DNA of 64,000 bases, taken from NCBI GenBank assembly GCA_003576685.1, contig QOZR01000012.1:120183-184182 (forward strand), in the 5' to 3' direction. This DNA comes from Virgifigura deserti. GTDB lineage: Bacteria > Pseudomonadota > Alphaproteobacteria > Dongiales > Dongiaceae. Positions 27,543 to 36,225 of this stretch are shown one piece after another (the stretch's first letter is position 1; every line of letters starts with the position of its first letter). The position numbers and the translations under genes are program-made. Below the pieces are notes generated by a model, which did not search any database, was not told the DNA's origin, and was given only the letters and a program-made list of their open reading frames with translations.

Positions 27543-27596
27543 GCCGAACGGGCGGGTTCCGGCCGGCAGTTCCTTCGTGGTCCATGCCGGCCGGGC

Positions 27597-28094
27597 CTAT
27601 AGTACGGCTAGTACGGCTCTCGCCCGATCGGCGTCCGCGGGCAGAGCAGCGAAGTCACCGAGCAGCGCCTTGAGGGCGTACCGCTCCTGATCGATTTCAG
27701 CGGCGGTTCGGAACCCGCACTTGCGGAAGAAAGTCAGTGGCGGGCACCAGCCCTGTAGCGCGTGCTGGAGCAGGAAACCGGTCACGAGCGCCGGCAGGAT
27801 CAGGAAGCGGCGATCGAGGAATGCGCCCAGCGCCACGCCCGCGAGCGCCAGGGAGGCTGCGTTCGCCTCCAATGCGCACTCGATATCCCACTCCCGGTCG
27901 AGAGCCTGCAATCGGCCGCTGATTTCCTGCGGGTGCGTCGCGCAGTAATGCAGACGGGCTTTGGACCGCCAGACTCTGTCGAGAGAACTGTCGATAACGC
28001 GTTGTCCGCCCCTATAAGCGGACTCGTCTGTTCGGGACGGCCAGCGTGCTAAGGATGCTCGGTATCCCGCGGATCCACGACAGGACTGCCGCAT
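27597..28094 (-). CDS. DUF2892-type membrane protein with N-terminal extension
   Basis: A 165-residue protein. Residues near 80-125 form two hydrophobic segments (ASLALAGVALGAFLDRRFLILPALVTGFLL) followed by LQGWCPPLTFFRKCGFRT, the DUF2892 (YgaP-tail-like) signature. A short charged tail (EIDQERYALKALLGDF) follows. Function is unknown; relatives are often with rhodanese or stress genes. ATG 28094 is the only ATG, but the first 40 residues look unrelated to the family, so the true start may be internal. Confidence 0.75.
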   Translation of the reverse strand: MRQSCRGSAGYRASLARWPSRTDESAYRGGQRVIDSSLDRVWRSKARLHYCATHPQEISGRLQALDREWDIECALEANAASLALAGVALGAFLDRRFLILPALVTGFLLQHALQGWCPPLTFFRKCGFRTAAEIDQERYALKALLGDFAALPADADRARAVLAVL

Positions 28095-28136
28095 CGGACA
28101 GGACGGTGTACTGGAAGCGGAGAACGCGGTGTCCTC

Positions 28137-28862
28137 TCAGATCGCCTTGAGGTTCACGCGAGCCTCCAGCTTTGCGGCGTCTTCCTTCCGCTCGCTGTAA
28201 CGGTCCGTCAGGTAGTCCGAAACGTCGCGCGTCAGCAGGGTGAACTTGACCAGCTCCTCCATCACGTCGACGACCCGGTCATAATAGGACGACGGCTTCA
28301 TTCGGCCCGCCTCGTCGAACTCCTGATACGCCTTTGCGACCGAGGACTGGTTCGGGATGGTGATCATCCGCATCCAGCGCCCGAGGACGCGCATCTGGTT
28401 GACAGCATTGAAGGACTGCGAGCCGCCGCTGACCTGCATGACGGCAAGCGTGCGGCCCTGCGTCGGCCGGATCGACCCAACCGCAAGCGGGATCCAGTCG
28501 ATCTGCGCCTTCATGACCCCGCTCATGGCGCCATGCCGTTCCGGACTGGTCCAGACCTGGCCTTCGGACCATTCCGACAATTGCCGCAGTTCATGCACCT
28601 TGGGGTGATCGGTCGGGGCGCCGTCGGGTAACGGTAGGCCCGCAGGGTCGAAGATCCGCGTCTCGGCGCCGAACCTTTCCAGCAGCCTCGCGGCTTCGTA
28701 TGTGAGAAAGCGGCTGTAGGAGCGGCTTCTCAGCGAGCCGTAGAGTAGAAGGATGCGGGGCCGATGGGTCGAGACGGGACCCGAGAGTTTCGCCGGATCG
28801 GGGATCTCGGCCACGTCCGGGTGGAGATTCGTGAGGTCAGACAACACGGCGTCCCTCCGCAT
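28137..28862 (-). CDS. arsH: ArsH, NADPH-dependent FMN reductase for organoarsenicals
   Basis: A 241-residue flavodoxin-like protein with LLLYGSLRSRSYSRFLTYEAARLLE, SPERHGAMSGVMKAQIDWIPL and the Q-G-R-T-L-A-V-M-Q-V-S-G-G-S-Q-S-F-N-A run, all typical of ArsH. Known ArsH proteins oxidise trivalent methylated or aromatic arsenicals with FMN and NADPH. It is the last gene of the ars operon; its start overlaps the arsC stop by 26 bases. Confidence 0.93.
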   Translation of the reverse strand: MRRDAVLSDLTNLHPDVAEIPDPAKLSGPVSTHRPRILLLYGSLRSRSYSRFLTYEAARLLERFGAETRIFDPAGLPLPDGAPTDHPKVHELRQLSEWSEGQVWTSPERHGAMSGVMKAQIDWIPLAVGSIRPTQGRTLAVMQVSGGSQSFNAVNQMRVLGRWMRMITIPNQSSVAKAYQEFDEAGRMKPSSYYDRVVDVMEELVKFTLLTRDVSDYLTDRYSERKEDAAKLEARVNLKAI

Positions 28863-29259
28863 CGATGACGGCTTCGCCGTCCTCCTTCGTGAACGGCCCT
28901 TTCTGAGGTGCGGACAGGATGTCCAACACCACCTCGGACGGCCGGCACAGCCGCACGCCCTCAGGGGTCACGACGAAGGGGCGGTTGATCAGGATCGGAT
29001 GCGCCGTCATAGCGTCGAGAATCTGATCGTCGGTGAGGCCGGGGCCGTCGAGGTCAAGCTCGGCATAGGGCGTTCCCTTCTGCCGGATGGCCGCGCGCAC
29101 GGTGAGGCCGGCCCGGGCGATCAGATCGCGCAGCGTGGCCCGGTTGGGCGGCGTCTTCAGATATTCGACGACCGTCGGCTCGATGCCGGCGTTGCGGATC
29201 AGCCCCAAGGTGTTGCGCGAGGTCCCGCAGGCGGGATTGTGGAAGATGGTGACGCTCAT
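28837..29259 (-). CDS. arsC: Arsenate reductase, glutaredoxin-coupled
   Basis: A 140-residue ArsC of the glutaredoxin class: IFHNPACGTSRNTL carries the catalytic Cys, TPPNRATLRDL follows, and LINRPFVVTPEGVRLCRPSE contains the arsenic-binding arginine region. It reduces arsenate to arsenite, which the ACR3 pump exports. ATG 29259 overlaps the acr3 stop by four bases; an open frame runs upstream through acr3 but is a shadow. Confidence 0.93.
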   Translation of the reverse strand: MSVTIFHNPACGTSRNTLGLIRNAGIEPTVVEYLKTPPNRATLRDLIARAGLTVRAAIRQKGTPYAELDLDGPGLTDDQILDAMTAHPILINRPFVVTPEGVRLCRPSEVVLDILSAPQKGPFTKEDGEAVIDAEGRRVV

Positions 29260-30368
29260 CGGACCGCTCCTTCCGCTTCGGTGGTCGCGCGGACGGCGGC
29301 GCCACCTTCGTACCAGGGCTTGGTCCGGCGGACGATGTGGACGACCGACAGCATGACTGGCACCTCGATCAGCACGCCGACCACGGTCGCGAGCGCCGCG
29401 CCGGATTGGAAGCCGAACAGGGCGATGGCGGCCGCGACCGCAAGCTCGAAGAAGTTGCTGGCGCCGATCAGCGCCGAGGGTCCGGCGACGCAATGGGCCA
29501 CGCCGAACCGCCGGTTCAGCCAGTAGGCCAGCCCGGCATTGAAATAGACCTGGATTAGGATCGGCACCGCCAGCAGTAGGATGACGAGCGGTTGGGCAAG
29601 TATCTGCTCGCCCTGGAAGCCGAACAGCAGCACCAGCGTCAGCAGCAGGGCCGAGAGCGAAATCGGGTTCAGCGTCTTCAGCGTGCGGGCGAGTGCCGCG
29701 GAACCACCGGACGCCAGCAGCCGGCGGCGCCAGAGCTGCGCCGCGATCACCGGCACGACGATGTAGAGCAGGACGGACAGGATCAGTGTCTCCCACGGCA
29801 CCGTGATCGCGGACAGGCCGAGCAGCAATCCGACGATCGGCGCGAAGGCAACCACCATGATCGTGTCGTTGAGCGCCACCTGCGAGAGCGTGAAATGCGG
29901 CTCGCCGTCGAGCAGGTTCGACCAGACAAAGACCATCGCCGTGCAGGGTGCGGCGGCGAGCAGGATCAGGCCGGCGATGTAGCTGTCGATCTGACCCGTC
30001 GGTAGAAGCGGCGCGAAGAGCCAGCCGATGAACAGCCAGCCGAGCAACGCCATCGAGAAGGGTTTGACCGCCCAGTTGATGAAGAGCGTGACGCCGATGC
30101 CGCGCCAATGCTCCCTCACCTGATGAAGGGCGCCGAAGTCGATCTTCAACAGCATCGGCACGATCATCAGCCAGATCAGGACCGCAACCGGGATGTTGAC
30201 CTCGGCCACGGTCATCGCGCCCAAGGTCCGGAACGGTCCGGGCAGGAGCTGCCCGAGGCCGATGCCGACCAGGATGCAGAGCGCCACCCAAAGGGAGAGC
30301 CAGCGCTCGAAGCGGCCCATCGCGACTGCGGGCTTGCGGCCGGTACTCAGTGCGGTATCGATGGTCAT
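29256..30368 (-). CDS. acr3: ACR3-family arsenite efflux permease
   Basis: A 370-residue protein with ten predicted membrane segments. The conserved cysteine motif AAAPCTAMVFVWSNL and a second conserved block, NDTIMV, identify the ACR3 family. It exports arsenite across the inner membrane. ATG 30368 has GACGAGG in front; the frame extends upstream to 30575 but overlaps arsC and looks random. It sits between the two arsenate reductase genes. Confidence 0.94.
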   Translation of the reverse strand: MTIDTALSTGRKPAVAMGRFERWLSLWVALCILVGIGLGQLLPGPFRTLGAMTVAEVNIPVAVLIWLMIVPMLLKIDFGALHQVREHWRGIGVTLFINWAVKPFSMALLGWLFIGWLFAPLLPTGQIDSYIAGLILLAAAPCTAMVFVWSNLLDGEPHFTLSQVALNDTIMVVAFAPIVGLLLGLSAITVPWETLILSVLLYIVVPVIAAQLWRRRLLASGGSAALARTLKTLNPISLSALLLTLVLLFGFQGEQILAQPLVILLLAVPILIQVYFNAGLAYWLNRRFGVAHCVAGPSALIGASNFFELAVAAAIALFGFQSGAALATVVGVLIEVPVMLSVVHIVRRTKPWYEGGAAVRATTEAEGAVR

Positions 30369-30379
30369 GATGCCTCGTC

Positions 30380-30913
30380 TTATCTGTTCGCCGGTTCCGC
30401 CTGCGCGTGGCCGATCTCGTCCACTTTGCGCTTCAGGCTCATGCGGTCGAGCGCCTCGACACGGAGGCTGGTGAACAGCTTGATCCGACTGTCGAGGATG
30501 TGGAACGTCTCGCGGAAGGCTTGCATCTGGACGGGCTCCGGCCCCTCGACCGCGGCCGGATCGGGCACGCCCCAATGCGCGGTCACCGGATTACCCGGCC
30601 AGACCGGGCAGACCTCGCCAGCGGCCTGATCGCAGACCGTGAACACGAAATCCATCACCGGCGCCTCGGGCCGGGCGAACTCATCCCAGCTCTTGCTGCG
30701 CAGGCCTTCGGTCGGCATACCAAGCGATTCGAGCAGTCTAATCGCCAGCGGATGCACTTGACCCTTGGGGAAGCTGCCGGCGCTGTAGCCTTTGAATTGG
30801 CCATAGGCCTGGAAGCGACCGCTGCCCCAGTGGTCGATCAGTGACTCGGCCAGGATGCTCCGGGCGGAGTTGCCGGTGCACAGGAAGAGAACATTGTAGG
30901 TTCGCTCTGTCAT
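30380..30913 (-). CDS. arsC: Arsenate reductase, thioredoxin-coupled (LMW-PTPase type)
   Basis: A 177-residue protein of the low-molecular-weight phosphatase fold: FLCTGNSARSILAE holds the C-x5-R loop, FVFTVCDQAAGEVCPVWPG has two further cysteines for the redox relay, and HWGVPDPAAVEG contains the catalytic Asp. It reduces arsenate using thioredoxin. ATG 30913 has GGAAGTGAG upstream; ATG 30931 is an alternative. Having both ArsC classes in one operon is common in alphaproteobacteria. Confidence 0.93.
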   Translation of the reverse strand: MTERTYNVLFLCTGNSARSILAESLIDHWGSGRFQAYGQFKGYSAGSFPKGQVHPLAIRLLESLGMPTEGLRSKSWDEFARPEAPVMDFVFTVCDQAAGEVCPVWPGNPVTAHWGVPDPAAVEGPEPVQMQAFRETFHILDSRIKLFTSLRVEALDRMSLKRKVDEIGHAQAEPANR

Positions 30914-30936
30914 TGTCGTGCTCACTTCCACGAAGG

Positions 30937-31407
30937 TCAGCAGCCGCAGGACGCGGTCTTCGCAGCGGCCGGATCCGCCGGCTCGGACATGCAGCAGGGC
31001 TTGCCCTTGGTCAGGGTGCGCAGGTCACCGTCCGTTCCATAGACCGTGCTTTCGCCATGCGTCAGGAAGGTCTCCCAGGCGACTCCCTGCGGATCGCTGA
31101 TCCAGCTCTTCTCCGACTTGGCGTAACAGCAGGTGACCTGGCCCTGCTCCAGCACGGGACGCTCGGCCGCCGTGAGGCGGCCATAGACCTCGCGCAGCTC
31201 GGCCTCGGTCTCAACCTGGATGCCGAGGTGATCGACACCGCTGCCCCGCCCGCGGGCCGCGATGGCGAAGTTGACCCGCGGGTCGTCGAGCATCCACTTC
31301 GCGTAGTCCGGCTTGACGACGGTCGGCTCAGCCGCGAACAGGGCAGTGTAGAAGCGGATCGACTCCGCCAGATTCTCAACGGCGACGTTGACGTGCAGGC
31401 GCTTCAT
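30937..31407 (-). CDS. arsI: ArsI/CadI-family vicinal oxygen chelate protein
   Basis: A 156-residue glyoxalase/bleomycin-resistance fold protein: LHVNVAVENLAESIRFYTALF, GVDHLGIQVE and the Cys-Cys pair in QVTCCYAKSEKSWISDPQG. The adjacent cysteines are the arsenic ligands of ArsI, the Fe-dependent C-As lyase that demethylates trivalent organoarsenicals; CadI-like proteins share the fold. The C-terminus has more cysteines (CCM, CGC). ATG 31407 has AAGGAG seven bases upstream. Its start overlaps arsR. Confidence 0.88.
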   Translation of the reverse strand: MKRLHVNVAVENLAESIRFYTALFAAEPTVVKPDYAKWMLDDPRVNFAIAARGRGSGVDHLGIQVETEAELREVYGRLTAAERPVLEQGQVTCCYAKSEKSWISDPQGVAWETFLTHGESTVYGTDGDLRTLTKGKPCCMSEPADPAAAKTASCGC

Positions 31408-31753
31408 CGGACTCTCCTTGGGCAAAGGCGGCTGCGGGATCGCAGCCGGTGGGGGCGCATGCCGCGGCACTGCCGCCGCAGCAGTTCTCGGTGAGAAAGG
31501 CCATGAGGGCGTTCATCGCACCATAGTCGGCGGCGTAGATCTGCTGGCGGCTCAGGCGGCGCTGCGTGATCAGGCCGGCGTGGACGAGCTGCGCCAGATG
31601 GAACGACAGCGATGACGGCGGCACGCCGAGCCGGTCCGCCAGCACGCCCGCCGACAGGCCGTCCGGGCCCTGCTGCACCAGCAAACGGAAGAGCTGGAGC
31701 CGGGTCTCCTGCGCCAACGCGCCGAGCGCCGTTATCGCCTGCTTCGAGTGCAT
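31376..31753 (-). CDS. arsR: ArsR-family metalloregulator
   Basis: A 125-residue winged-helix repressor: ALGALAQETRLQLFRLLVQQGPDGLSAGVLADRLGVPPSSLSFHL. Cysteines cluster near the C-terminus (ENCCGG, ACAPTGC), which suits the As(III) sites placed there in type 2/3 ArsR proteins rather than in the alpha3 helix. ATG 31753 has the strong site GGAGGTGA. It leads the operon and should repress its own promoter until arsenite binds. Confidence 0.93.
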   Translation of the reverse strand: MHSKQAITALGALAQETRLQLFRLLVQQGPDGLSAGVLADRLGVPPSSLSFHLAQLVHAGLITQRRLSRQQIYAADYGAMNALMAFLTENCCGGSAAACAPTGCDPAAAFAQGESDEAPARQRRR

Positions 31754-31866
31754 GGTCTTGTCACCTCCGAGTTGAGGAGCAACGGTGAGAGACGCCGGTT
31801 AGCGGGCTTGTCAGCCGGCAACGGCAGACCGCAACAGATCGGAACGGACGCCATGGCGCCATATCC

Positions 31867-31892
31867 ATTTGATTCTTCCAACGGAGTCGAAT
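31867..31892 (-). promoter_or_regulatory. Candidate ArsR operator overlapping the -10 box
   Basis: Imperfect dyad: on the minus strand ATTCGACTC (31884-31892), eight bases, GAATCAAAT (31867-31875); seven of nine positions pair. It covers the edge of the -10 box and the predicted start point, where a repressor would block polymerase. Confidence 0.6.
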
Positions 31893-31918
31893 ATACGGCG
31901 GCTCTCCAAAAGAGTCAA
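31890..31918 (-). promoter_or_regulatory. Sigma70 promoter of the ars operon
   Basis: Minus strand: -35 TTGACT (31913-31918), exactly 17 bases, -10 TATATT (31890-31895). This is close to the full consensus. Transcription would start near 31883, giving a leader of about 130 bases before arsR. Confidence 0.8.
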
Positions 31919-32119
31919 CGACATTTCCAGAATACTCGAACCATAAGTTGCCCAAAGCCCCTTGAACCGAAGGCGATGGAGAGAGTGCGAAGAACCAGGA
32001 CTCCCGCTGTCGACCAGGGACCGACGGGGAGCAGTCGGATCCAGTCGTTCGAAACGCCGAAAGCTCCGCTCGATCTCTCGGCGGGGCCTTTCTATGGGAT
32101 TGATATGCAGCTTCAACCG

Positions 32120-32340
32120 CTCGCCCTTTCACCCAGTTCCGGAGAAAGTGAACCTATGCGTGGTAGGGCCACGGCCGCCGCGGCGAACAATGCGGCAACG
32201 GCGGCCAAGGCCGAGGCCAGCACATAGCTTCCCGAAGCATCAAACAGGATGCCCGCGATCCCAGGTGCGCCTGCCCCGCAACACCCCAGGCGGTGAACAT
32301 ACGGCGTGCATCTCTTCCGCCGACCAGAGCAGACACCACA
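32120..32340 (-). pseudogene. Remnant of an MFS transporter C-terminus
   Basis: The minus strand reads ALVGGRDARRMFTAWGVAG in one frame and GAPGIAGILFDASGSYVLAS plus an Ala-rich hydrophobic helix in another. The two join at a frameshift near 32270. The combination is the last two membrane segments of oxalate/formate-type MFS proteins, where FTAWG and LFDATGSY are typical. No upstream part is intact. Confidence 0.6.
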
Positions 32341-32374
32341 CGCGCTGCCCGAGCAGTGCACAGTGGTGCTGGTT

Positions 32375-32648
32375 TTACACACCGTACACTTGCGCGGGGC
32401 TCTGCGGCTTCGGCACGATGATGACCGCCGAAAGAGATCCATCAGCGGCAATCAGTCTCTCGGCCTCCGGCGCGCCCCAGATCGCTACAATGGTGAAATC
32501 CCTTAACCCCTTGTCGCTCGGGTGCTGCCGATGCCGGCAGGATTGTCGCCGACTGCGACCGCCTCTTCAGCGGCGACACAGAGCTTTTCAAGTGCTTTCA
32601 GAATGGGGTCCTTTGCACCCTCGACGCACCGCGCGTCCTCGCTGATAT
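32375..32648 (-). pseudogene. Remnant of a HAD-like phosphatase
   Basis: Minus strand, first frame: KDPILKALEKLCVAAEEAVAVGDNPAGIG, resembling the motif IV region (VGDxP) of HAD hydrolases. After a frameshift near 32500 it continues IVAIWGAPEAERLIAADGS with AVIIVPKP, like the end of that domain. Stops on both sides show it is not functional. Confidence 0.4.
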
Positions 32649-32801
32649 CGGCAAGCGGGCCGGAATGTCAAAGTCCTTGCGGCGAGCAGACGATCCTGTC
32701 AGGTGAGCCCAATCCCGCGGTCATCTCACCTCGGAAAACTCATCCGTTGCGACGCTGAGGAAAAGTCTATGCTCCGTCGGCAGCCTCATTTCACCGCGCC
32801 G

Positions 32802-33953
32802 TCACGCCTTGAACCGTGCGCCCGCCTCGAGCGCCTCGAGTACCTGCATGTGCAGCCAGTGCAGCTGATACTCGGTGAACCAGCTGTCTTCCGCGTCGCA
32901 AATGTACCGGCCCTGATCATAGCCGTTGGAGGCCAGCCCGCGCTGCACGCTTTCGACGATCGAGATATCCTCGATGTTGAACATATGCATGAAGAGATCA
33001 CGCACGGCGTGCAGCTTTGGATTGTCGGTTTGTCCTTCGGGTGTGTAGATGTCGACCCGCTCAGCACAACGCGAGACACCGTCGGGCGCCATGCGCAGCA
33101 CGATGAGGTTCGTCGACCCCGGCAGACTCAGAGCGCAGAAATTTGGCCAAGCCTGCCATGCGTAGTAGGGCGAGCCGCGCTTGAGCTCGAGGCCGGGAAA
33201 GCCTTCCTTGCTCTTGAAGCGGTTAAAGGTCCAGCGCCGCTCGGCCTTCAACTCCTCCATCTCCCGCTCCAGCACCTTGGACAGCTGCGGGTGCGCGATG
33301 GGGATGTGATAGGCTTCGGAAAAATTGTCGACAACTGTCTTCCAGTTCGCCTTGATGTCGTAGTGCAGCCGCTCGGCGACGATGAAATCCTTTGCACCGG
33401 GCAAAAACTGCTCGATATTCTCGGCAAAGCCGCGCATCCCCTCCTCGAACGGCATGCAATCGGGATCGAGGTTGAGGAAGATCAATCCGGCGGCGACGGC
33501 GATGTTGATCTGCTTCAGGGAAAACTGCGATTTGTCGAAGTTCCTGACGTTCTCCGTCAGCCGCGCAACGTTTAGCCGGCCGTCCAGATGGTACATCCAG
33601 GCGTGGTAGGGGCACACAATGCCCTTGGCCTTCAGCCGGCCAGCACCCTTCAGCAACTCGTGCCCGCGATGTGAACAGACATTATAGAAGCACCGGATCA
33701 CATCATCTGCGCCCCGCACCACGACGATCGGTTGCTCGCCCACGGTATCCGTGAAGTAAGAACCGGCTTCAGGCACGTCGCTGATATGGCCGACATAACA
33801 CCATGACTTACGGTGAATATGTTCCATCTCCTGCCGGTAGATTCCTTCATCGATGTAGTAGCGGGACGGCAGGGTCGGCGACTCCAAGGGATCGAGCGAG
33901 ACCCTGCCCCGCTCCCCTTCCGGCAGCGAGCCGGGTTTCAGGCTGACGTTCAT
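32802..33953 (-). CDS. Rieske-type aromatic-ring/quaternary-amine oxygenase, alpha subunit
   Basis: A 383-residue Rieske non-haem iron oxygenase. The 2Fe-2S site is C-S-H in NVCSHRGHELL and C-P-Y-H in IVCPYHAWMY. The mononuclear iron site is DNFSEAYHIPIAHPQ (two His). Similar proteins remove methyl groups from or cleave quaternary amines (glycine betaine, stachydrine, carnitine) as well as hydroxylating aromatics. The context of amine transporter and TMADH-like flavoprotein favours a betaine-type substrate. ATG 33953 has GGAGG before it. It is the last gene of the operon, and no ferredoxin-reductase partner is encoded nearby. Confidence 0.9.
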   Translation of the reverse strand: MNVSLKPGSLPEGERGRVSLDPLESPTLPSRYYIDEGIYRQEMEHIHRKSWCYVGHISDVPEAGSYFTDTVGEQPIVVVRGADDVIRCFYNVCSHRGHELLKGAGRLKAKGIVCPYHAWMYHLDGRLNVARLTENVRNFDKSQFSLKQINIAVAAGLIFLNLDPDCMPFEEGMRGFAENIEQFLPGAKDFIVAERLHYDIKANWKTVVDNFSEAYHIPIAHPQLSKVLEREMEELKAERRWTFNRFKSKEGFPGLELKRGSPYYAWQAWPNFCALSLPGSTNLIVLRMAPDGVSRCAERVDIYTPEGQTDNPKLHAVRDLFMHMFNIEDISIVESVQRGLASNGYDQGRYICDAEDSWFTEYQLHWLHMQVLEALEAGARFKA

Positions 33954-33969
33954 GAAACCTCCATTCGTC

Positions 33970-35094
33970 TCAAACTGCACTCAGCTCGCTTGCCGGCCGG
34001 ACCTCTGCGGCGAGCCGCGCGGCGGTGTCGATGACCACCTCCTGATGCTGATAGAGTTGATGCCCGCCCATTCCGTTCAGGATCGGCGCAAAAGGGTCTT
34101 CGATGCGGGTTTCGGCATCGGCGAGCTCCTCGATGACCGCATGGGCGCAGAACGGCACATGCACCGCGGAATAGCCGCCTTCGTGCGTGAAGAGAAGCCG
34201 CCCTTCGCAAAGCTCGCGCGCAAGCCGTTTCAGCGTCGCGGTCATGCTGCGATAGGTATCGCTCGACAGCATCATGCGGCCCAGCGGGTCGAACCCGCCG
34301 GCATCGAACCCAGAGGGCACGACGATAAGATCCGGTCTGAACGCCGTTAGTGCTGGAACGACCACGCGTTCGATTGCGGTCAGGTAGGCGTCACGCCCGC
34401 TGCCCGGCGGAAGCGGGACGTTGATGTTGTAACCCTTCCCTGCCGCTCGGCCGGTGTCTTCCAGCGCGCCCGAGTCGGGTGGGAAGCAGTTGTCCTGATG
34501 CAGCGAGATGGTCAGGACGTTCGGATCGTCATAGAATGCATGCTCCGTACCGTTGCCGTGGTGCACGTCGTAATCCACGACGGCGACCCGGCCGACCCCG
34601 CGCGTCGCCTGTACATGGCGGATGCCCAGAACTGCATTGGCCAGAAGGCAGAAGCCTTTGCCCATGTCGGCTTCGGCATGGTGTCCCGGCGGGCGGACCA
34701 GCGCATAGGCATTCTCGACCTTGCCATCGACAACGGCCTCGGCTGCGGCGAGCACCCCGCCCGCCGACAGAAGCGCGATCTCGAAGCCGCCATGGGCGAA
34801 GGGTGTTCCTATCCCGGCATCGCCGCCATCGGCTTCGCTCATCGCTTCGAGCCGGTCGATGTAGTCGGCGGTGTGATAGCGCAGCACCTCCTCGCGAGTG
34901 GCCGAGCGTGGCTGGATGATTTCCAGCCGTTCGATGAGTCCGGTGACCTCCATTAGGTTGCGGATGCGCCGCTTGCTTTCGGGGTGCTCCACATGGCTTG
35001 CGGGCTGGATGTACCCGGTCGAGGGTACGAAGAGACCGGCGCTCCCGGTATCGTGCCACATATACCGTTCGTGACAGACAAAACCTGTGGTCAC
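33970..35094 (-). CDS. Histone-deacetylase-superfamily amidohydrolase
   Basis: A 374-residue class II-like HDAC fold: RPPGHHAEADMGKGFC (the catalytic His pair), VVDYDVHHGNGTEHAF (zinc Asp and His) and PSGFDAGGFDPLG (third zinc ligand). Bacterial members include acetylpolyamine amidohydrolases. In this operon it probably removes an acyl group from an imported acylated amine. GTG 35094 is the likely start. It lies between the binding-protein gene and the Rieske gene with short gaps. Confidence 0.9.
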   Translation of the reverse strand: MTTGFVCHERYMWHDTGSAGLFVPSTGYIQPASHVEHPESKRRIRNLMEVTGLIERLEIIQPRSATREEVLRYHTADYIDRLEAMSEADGGDAGIGTPFAHGGFEIALLSAGGVLAAAEAVVDGKVENAYALVRPPGHHAEADMGKGFCLLANAVLGIRHVQATRGVGRVAVVDYDVHHGNGTEHAFYDDPNVLTISLHQDNCFPPDSGALEDTGRAAGKGYNINVPLPPGSGRDAYLTAIERVVVPALTAFRPDLIVVPSGFDAGGFDPLGRMMLSSDTYRSMTATLKRLARELCEGRLLFTHEGGYSAVHVPFCAHAVIEELADAETRIEDPFAPILNGMGGHQLYQHQEVVIDTAARLAAEVRPASELSAV

Positions 35095-35157
35095 CTCGGC
35101 CTCCCTGGAAGAATCGGTAAAGCGGCACGCCCGGCCGTGGGCCGAGCGTGCCCGGTA

Positions 35158-36198
35158 TCAGCGCAGGACGTTGGTCCAGACGCGGTCGATCAGGCTCTGC
35201 GCCTTGGCATTGCAGGCGAAGGAGAAGATCATTTTGGTATCGTTGGGGATGTTGATCTCCGGTGCGTTCCTGAGGGCTTCATCCATGAACTCCTCCTGCC
35301 CCTCGATTGGCCCGCCATATCCGGCATAATTGGACTGAATGCCCATGTTTTCCGGATCCATGATGAAGTTCATGAAGATCTTGGCGTTCTCAACATTCTC
35401 TGCCGACGCCGGGATCATCAGCCCGTCCATCCAGCCGATCACGCCTTCCTTGGGGTAGGCGTAGACAAGTTCCTTGCCGGCTTCCTCGGCCAGTGTGCGG
35501 CCCTTGTAGGCATAGCCGTTCCAGTGGGTCGAGATTATCGCGTCGCCATTAATCAGGCGGTCGTTCATGCCCTCCGAGCTGTAGGCCATCACATGGGGCT
35601 TTTGGGCGATGAGAAGATCCTGCACGCGTTGCATGGCGGCAGGATCCTCGTTGCAGAACTCCTGACCCAGATAGAGATGCGCGAGATTCACAACCTCTTC
35701 GGGTGTCTTGAAAACGCTGATCCGGCCCGATACCTCCTCACTCGGCTCGAAGAATTCGCCATAGGATTCCAGCTCCTTTCCGTAGAGGTCGGGCCTATAG
35801 GCGACAGAAGCGGACCCCCAGTGAAACGGCACGGTGTATTTCTGCTCAGGATCCCAGTCGGGGTGGCGCCACCGCTCCTTGACGTTCTTGAAGTTCGGCA
35901 TGGCGGTGGCGTCCACTTCCTGCACCAGCCCTTCCTCGATAAAGATCGGGATGAAGTTGTGGCTGGGCACGATGATGTCGTAGCCAGTCGCGCCCGCTTG
36001 CATCTTGGCCAGCAGCGTCTCGTTTGAATCATAGGTGTCGAGCGTTACATCGATCCCAGTTTCCTTCTCGAATTTCTCGATCATTTCAGGCGAAGTGTAG
36101 TCGGTCCAGTTGTAGATATTGAGGCTACCTTCCGCCTGCGCCGCGCCCGCCATGAGGGCCAGCGCCGATGCCGCCCAGAGTGCTGTCTTGAGTATCAT
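35158..36198 (-). CDS. ABC transporter substrate-binding protein, PotF/PotD-like
   Basis: A 346-residue protein with a Sec signal peptide (MILKTALWAASALALMAGAA, cut near AQA-E) and the PotF opening LNIYNWTDYTSPEMIEKFEKE. It is the periplasmic receptor for a polyamine or other cationic amine. Unlike the 6.3 kb paralogue it has no twin-arginine signal. The ligand is probably the compound demethylated by the flanking enzymes. Confidence 0.92.
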   Translation of the reverse strand: MILKTALWAASALALMAGAAQAEGSLNIYNWTDYTSPEMIEKFEKETGIDVTLDTYDSNETLLAKMQAGATGYDIIVPSHNFIPIFIEEGLVQEVDATAMPNFKNVKERWRHPDWDPEQKYTVPFHWGSASVAYRPDLYGKELESYGEFFEPSEEVSGRISVFKTPEEVVNLAHLYLGQEFCNEDPAAMQRVQDLLIAQKPHVMAYSSEGMNDRLINGDAIISTHWNGYAYKGRTLAEEAGKELVYAYPKEGVIGWMDGLMIPASAENVENAKIFMNFIMDPENMGIQSNYAGYGGPIEGQEEFMDEALRNAPEINIPNDTKMIFSFACNAKAQSLIDRVWTNVLR

Positions 36199-36225
36199 GT
36201 CTTCCTCTCCCTTTTTGCCGGATTG

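Larger units (their letters stand above)
31919..32801. other. Gene-poor stretch with decayed sequence
   Basis: About 880 bases without an intact gene between the ars promoter and the amine operon. It holds the MFS and HAD remnants listed separately and an imperfect GC-rich hairpin at about 32060-32092 that may terminate transcription. Nothing else could be supported. Confidence 0.6.

Noticed and set aside
29260..30291. Upstream extension of the glutaredoxin-type arsC frame through acr3
   Set aside because: The added residues are an out-of-frame reading of the ACR3 gene; arsC starts at ATG 29259 with a normal family length.
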